Below are positions 53,050 through 64,000 of a stretch of 64,000 bases of DNA, piece by piece. This DNA comes from Phymorhynchus buccinoides. Lineage: Eukaryota > Mollusca > Gastropoda > Neogastropoda > Raphitomidae. The stretch is from the NCBI GenBank assembly GCA_017654935.2, contig CM065686.1:25943780-26007779 (forward strand), given 5' to 3'. Within the stretch, counting starts at the first letter, position 1; each line of letters begins with the position of its first letter. Position numbers and translations under genes: made by a program. The notes below the pieces were generated by a model. That model ran no database searches. It had not been told where the DNA came from and saw only the letters and a list, made by a program, of their open reading frames with translations.

Positions 53050-53370
53050 TCAGTTATAATACTGACGCCTTTGCATTTGTTGATTGTTCATGAAAGAATT
53101 CGTGAAGTTGTACACAAACGGATCGTATGGAAAGGTGGGGTAGGGTTGAGGGGGCACGGGATTGTTGTGCGATAAATTGTGGTCAGGGAATCTAGTAGCG
53201 GGTGCAAAGTTCTCCGTGTTCATTCCGTGGAATTGGGAGTTGGGGTGGGGAAGAGGAGGTATACCCTGGTTTGGCTGAGTTGACTGGGCATTGTTGAAGA
53301 GGGAATTGTAGGGCGGGGTATGAGGGGCAGGGGGGTTACGATCAGTGGTGCCTGATGTCTGTCGTAACAT
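53050..53370 (-). other. Possible LINE ORF1 remnant (Pro/Asn/Gln-rich, 106 aa)
   Basis: The minus-strand frame is rich in Pro, Asn, Gln and Phe ('QGIPPLPHPNSQFHG', 'YPTFPYDPFVYNFTNSF'). It lies about 930 bp 5' of the endonuclease frame of the antisense LINE and in the same orientation. Low-complexity C-terminal tails occur in LINE ORF1 proteins, so it may be the end of that element's ORF1. No domain was recognised, and the downstream 'ataatactgacgcctttg' is repeated twice (about 53016 and 53058). Confidence 0.35.
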
Positions 53371-53379
53371 CTGGCTATT

Positions 53380-53472
53380 TGCGCGTGTGTGTGTGTGTGC
53401 GTGCGTGCGCGTGCGTGCGTGCGCGTGCGTGTGAGTGAGTGTGCGTGCGTGTGCGTGTGCGTGCGTGCATGT
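53380..53472. repeat. (GT)n/(GCGT)n microsatellite
   Basis: GT and GCGT repeats with GTGA interruptions. Confidence 0.93.
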
Positions 53473-53620
53473 TTAAGAGGCACTATAGAGTATACTGCTG
53501 CTATGTTTCTCTCTGCTGGTTATGTGTGTAATGTTTGATATTGAAATGGTTACATGTCATAATTATGTAACAATTTTCATGTACCCCCTGGTTTAAATTG
53601 TTTTTTAATGTCTTTGACTT

Positions 53621-53622
<2 letters not shown>

Positions 53623-53673
<51 letters not shown>
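53623..53673. repeat. (TC)n microsatellite
   Basis: About 25 TC repeats. A short open frame follows to 53865 ('SLDDFKSKLRWLEKDTS'), which may be a LINE tail relic but is too weak to call. Confidence 0.93.
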
Positions 53674-53675
<2 letters not shown>

Positions 53676-54024
53676 CGAGCGAGCCGCAAACATAGATTAT
53701 GCTTTCTATTTGATCAAGGGAAATAAAATAATCCAAATCCTTAACCCTTTTTCACCTGAGCTTTCAGTATATTGGGAAGCGTTGATGCTCCCAGGGTCGA
53801 GGAGTTTGGATGATTTTAAATCAAAACTAAGATGGTTAGAAAAAGATACTTCTATGGAGAAATGATTCAATCCTTCAAAGTCTTGCTTTTACTAGCTGAC
53901 CATTTGCCAGGAATGCAGTTCTATTCTTCTAAGCCATCCTTCCAAAAAACAAAAGAACCACCGCACATGAAAGTGTAGTCCGTCAGAAAGAGTTAAGGGG
54001 CCCCCACACATGTGCCATTTCTAT

Positions 54025-54310
54025 CTAACTGCGATCCGACCGTGACGACGTCTGTGAGGCATAGTTCGCGTGAAATACTTCCGTCTTAAAACAATTCTAC
54101 TATTTTCGTTCACTGTGCTCAAATAGATCCAAATACACGAATCTCATAAAATTAATGTGTGATCCAAAAATACAGATATTTCATCAGATTCGTATACTGG
54201 GGACTACAAATGTAGTGAACGAAACTAGTAAGGTTTCCTCAGAACAGTAGTATTTCACGAGAATTGTGCGTCACAAGTGTCACAGTTGGATCGTATTTGC
54301 ATTGAGTCGG
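54025..54310. mobile_element. Degenerate inverted-repeat element
   Basis: The left arm has 'gatccgaccgtgacg', 'cgtgaaatactt', 'ttcgttcact' and 'acgaatct'. The right arm, read in reverse complement, shows the same order: 'gatccaactgtgac', 'cgtgaaatactactg', 'ttcgttcact', 'acgaatctg'. The arms are roughly 130 bp and imperfect. No coding capacity; an aged foldback MITE is likely. Confidence 0.65.
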
Positions 54311-54659
54311 GGAACCCCTTTACGCCAGTCGATCACCAGAAGAGCTTATTTTGAAGCTGTAGTTGTCGAGGGACAACGCTGACTTAGTGGCTTTCCTTTT
54401 CCATTTTCCATGATTGTTGCTTGTTATTGTTACATCTTGCCTGTCCAAAGAGGCGATGAAGCACTAGAAAAGCAGTATGGGACACTTATTGATTTAGTAG
54501 GCCTACCTCCTAAGGATAGAGATTTCAAATCTCAAGGGCAGATAATCCAAAAGCTATAAAGCTTCCAATATGAATACTGCTGGTAGAGGGCTATAACTAT
54601 ACACTATAATTATAAAGATAGTGTTTGTACTTTTGGCTTAAACGTAAAAATACCCTTTT

Positions 54660-55290
54660 CTTCAAAAGGTACGAATTACAAGACCTGTTGCGGAATTCGT
54701 ACCACCAAGTTACTGATATCGTACCAGGGGGTTTATAGCACTAATTCAACGGTAGGACGCTCGTGACTTGGCTTTAGCTATAGACCATTCTCTTTTCTAA
54801 ATGTTCCAGTTAGTTTCTGTGACGTCAAATTAATTCTTATGTCATTTTCTCATCAACAGTTTGATGTCACGTAAAACAGGCCCCTGAATGCATTTTTGAC
54901 GCTGCGCCATTGAAAAGACGAAGGAGGTACGAATTACGTGATAGTGGTACGAATGGCATAACTATGGCCCAATTATTTTTCCTTGGAATATTTTAATTTA
55001 CAAAGTGGACAACATTGACCCCAGGACCTTAAAGATTTTAAAGTGGCATTTCCAGTTTTAATATTTGCATGTGTGCACTGAATAACAAACAAAAAAGCGT
55101 TACCCAAAATTATATCAGATGCTGCCAAAATGACATTTCGCTTGCCTTGCAAAGAGTGTTCCGCTTCGTTGCATTTTGGTTGTGATAAAATACTTCCCTT
55201 CCCCTGTCCAACTTCATACACAAATATTAACCCTCAGTCTTCTACCGTTTGGTAGGAAACCAGGTGGTACAAATTACGTGACAGGTACTG
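54660..55290. repeat. Region with repeated GGTACGAATTACGTGA motifs
   Basis: Variants of 'ggtacgaattacgtga' and 'cgtacca' recur near 54668, 54700, 54925, 54945 and 55265, in both orientations. They bracket AT-rich sequence without coding motif. This may be the ends of an interspersed element; I cannot name it. Confidence 0.4.
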
Positions 55291-55417
55291 AATCAATAAG
55301 CCTCCCCTATTCACGTTTGCATGGCTTGTAAAAGTCAGATACTGCACGAAAACCATGACCATTATGGATTAATTTGTTATTTTTACCATTTAACCTTTTT
55401 AAAAAAAACATTTACCC

Positions 55418-55790
55418 TTAGCCTATGTAAAGTACTGTTTTCTTTTTCTTCTTCTTCTTCTTCTTTTGTTTCCCAGTGGTCATGTTCAAATCCTCAGTCC
55501 AGTCCCGATGGCGTACTCTGCTGTTTTTTTGTAGCGCCTTTGTTGGTCCCCACAGCTTCTCCTGGAGCTCCACTCTCACCAGCCAGGTTTGACACCGATT
55601 GTCTTGGTAAGTAGGGCAGTCCTGGAGGATATGTTCAGGAGTCTGGATGCCAGTGCCACAGGGGCACTCACTGGTGTGTGGCAGGTTTATCCTGTGGAGA
55701 TGTGACAGGAGTTGGCAGTGGCCTGTTCTCAGCCTAAGCAGTATCACCTGCTGCTCACGACTGAGGCCTTGTAGATCATCTTTGTCATAA
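55418..55790 (-). mobile_element. Antisense LINE 3' fragment (RNase H-type LINE tail)
   Basis: The minus-strand translation 'LLRLRTGHCQLLSHLHR' with 'CPCGTGIQTPEHILQDCP' is the Cys-His C-terminus found after RNase H in some LINEs. It ends in a (GAA)n-type tail at 55443-55466. A short 5'-truncated relic. Confidence 0.7.
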
Positions 55791-56439
55791 ATAACTTTTC
55801 ATTTCTGGCTTGTAATCATGATTGCGGTTTGTTGTTAGAAGTCAGCAATTGTTCATTTATCCACTAAACAATCTAATTATTCGTTTATCTACATATATAC
55901 GTCCTAGTGTGTACTAAATTATGCGATTATATTGTCCAAGGACACAAACGATATGTTTTGGCTAACTCATATAAGCGAAGTGACTTTATGTCCCCCCCCC
56001 CCCCCCCCGATGTCTCTATGCGTGTTTGTGTGAGTATTTGTCTATTGTAGCTTTATTATTGACTTTTGAAATGAAAGAGAGGAATCTGGTTATCATGTCA
56101 GGGAGAATAAATCTAGCTTGCATTTTGATGCACCAAGATAATTGACTGATTATTGGCCTATGCGCTCTCGATCTTTGATTATAGCAGAGTATGCAAATGT
56201 GTAATGATCTGATAGCCCACAGTATGTGTGCTGAAAATTATTGCAGTAAAAGTAATAAATATACCGGTTCCCATTGATTTATTTGTGAATTGTTTCACAA
56301 TGACAACCCAACATAGTTAGATTGTGTATATTGTAGCCTACACGTAGCATGCTGACGTACAGAAACAGCTGACTTTATACCCATCAGTAGGTGACTGATA
56401 TTACTTCAGGAACCCTAAGGAACTTCAGTCAGCGCCACC
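55791..56439. other. 5' flank of ASNS cassette B
   Basis: AT-rich, with about 17 C at 55993-56009. No alignable similarity to the 5' flank of cassette A apart from the last few bases (CCACC) before the ATG. No promoter element could be fixed. Confidence 0.5.
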
Positions 56440-63139
<6,700 letters not shown>

Positions 63140-64000
63140 GTGAGAAATGAGCGCTTCTGGCCGTCCCACGGGAGCTCACTATGCTGGCTTACAATACCTC
63201 CCTTTGTCAAATAAGAAGGCAAAATCTATTGTTGCTTTGCCCCAAGCGGGTGAGAGAGAGAGAGAGAGGGGGGGGGAGAGAGACAGAGAGAGAGACAGAC
63301 AGACAGAGACACACACACAGACAGAGAGAAAGAATGAGAGAGTGAGTTGCTAAGAAAGTGCCTTCAAATGAAGCACCACTTGGTGTCAATGGCTAACAAC
63401 GACTATTCCACCTAAACAACGCGCTGAGAATGTTACGAAATTGACTGACTGCCCGCGGCATTGTGAGACTAGCCAATAGTCTAAATAGAGAGTTCTACAG
63501 GTTTTTTAAAAAATTTCTTTGGTTGTTTTATTTGTTGAGAAATCAAGTCTAATTAGAGAGTTCTACAGGTTTTTTTAAAATTTCTTTGGTTGTTTTATTT
63601 GTTGCGAAATTGTACTATAAATTTAAAAAAATATATAATTCGCCTAATTTTTCCGGGGACTATTGACCGTAGACTCACTATTCTACGGGGGTCATTACTT
63701 TTCGTAACACCGGATTATTTCACTGTACTCTGATTTTGTGTTAGAATGATATAGCAGGTTAATTATGTTTTTCGTCCTCTCGGCCGAAGCCATATGGGAC
63801 ATTACGTTCTACTTTTAGTTATTTGGAAGTGGGGGGAAGGGGAGGAGAAAAAAGATGTTTTACTTTACTTTAGATATTTGTTTTACTATTTATAATTGTT
63901 TATCTCTTGAATAAAGGTCAAGGGATATAGCACTGGTTGGTAATGCTTATATAGGGAGAGTGATAGCTACAGCGCTGGTTGGTAATGCTTATATAGGGAG
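63140..64000. other. ASNS-B intron 7, incomplete
   Basis: A (GA)n/(CA)n tract at 63253-63335, a two-copy tandem repeat at 63486-63612 (period 68, 'tagagagttctacaggtttt'), and at the window edge a repeat 'ctggttggtaatgcttatat' with period about 44 (63930-64000, running off the end). No further exon is visible. Confidence 0.7.

Noticed and set aside
28379..56439. ASNS C-terminal exons after cassette A
   Set aside because: Searched by eye for RVPFLD, PKEAFSDG and the C-terminal blocks in the open frames and the non-repeat stretches; none were seen. A short diverged exon could still be missed.

Overview
This is a stretch of animal nuclear DNA, most likely from a mollusc and plausibly a caenogastropod snail. 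The clues are split genes with GT-AG introns, several non-LTR retrotransposons (LINEs), tRNA-headed SINEs of a kind I associate with gastropods, TTAGGG-type telomere-like tracts and abundant GT, TC and CT microsatellites. No bacterial-style gene was found. The species assignment is inference.

The only host gene I recognise is glutamine-hydrolysing asparagine synthetase (ASNS), and its first seven coding exons are present twice on the + strand. Cassette A runs 11289-28378 and cassette B 56440-63139. In both, the seven exons have the same lengths (249, 238, 177, 93, 127 or 128, and 208 nt) and the same phases. Each cassette encodes the N-terminal Cys2 glutaminase domain and the first half of the synthetase domain, including the SGGLDSS and SGEGSDE motifs. 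The C-terminal exons appear nowhere after cassette A; those of cassette B would lie past the window edge. Cassette A is therefore either a truncated copy or an alternative 5' exon set that splices into shared downstream exons.

The two cassettes differ in a patchy way. Most of exons 1-3 and the first half of exon 7 are about 98-99% identical, exons 4-6 are only about 61-84% identical, and the introns do not align by eye. In both cassettes the exon 3 / intron 3 junction has become a 47-bp minisatellite that repeats the exon end plus the GTGAGT donor, about 95 times in A and 16 times in B.

Region by region: 1-11288 is upstream DNA with a tRNA-like sequence, SINEs, decayed LINE pieces, telomere-like repeats and simple repeats. 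11289-28378 is cassette A; its intron 1 holds a LINE nested in an older LINE, with a 15-bp target duplication, and its intron 4 holds an internally deleted antisense LINE. 28379-56439 is inter-cassette DNA with a foldback MITE, an 8.8-kb 48-bp satellite (each full unit carrying CACGTG), a telomere-cored inverted repeat, a large EN-RT-RNase H LINE and a nearly intact antisense EN-RT LINE. 56440-64000 is cassette B, with a long SINE and a GC-rich repeat in its introns.

Identities and copy numbers are hand counts. Element names are by motif recognition, without database support.
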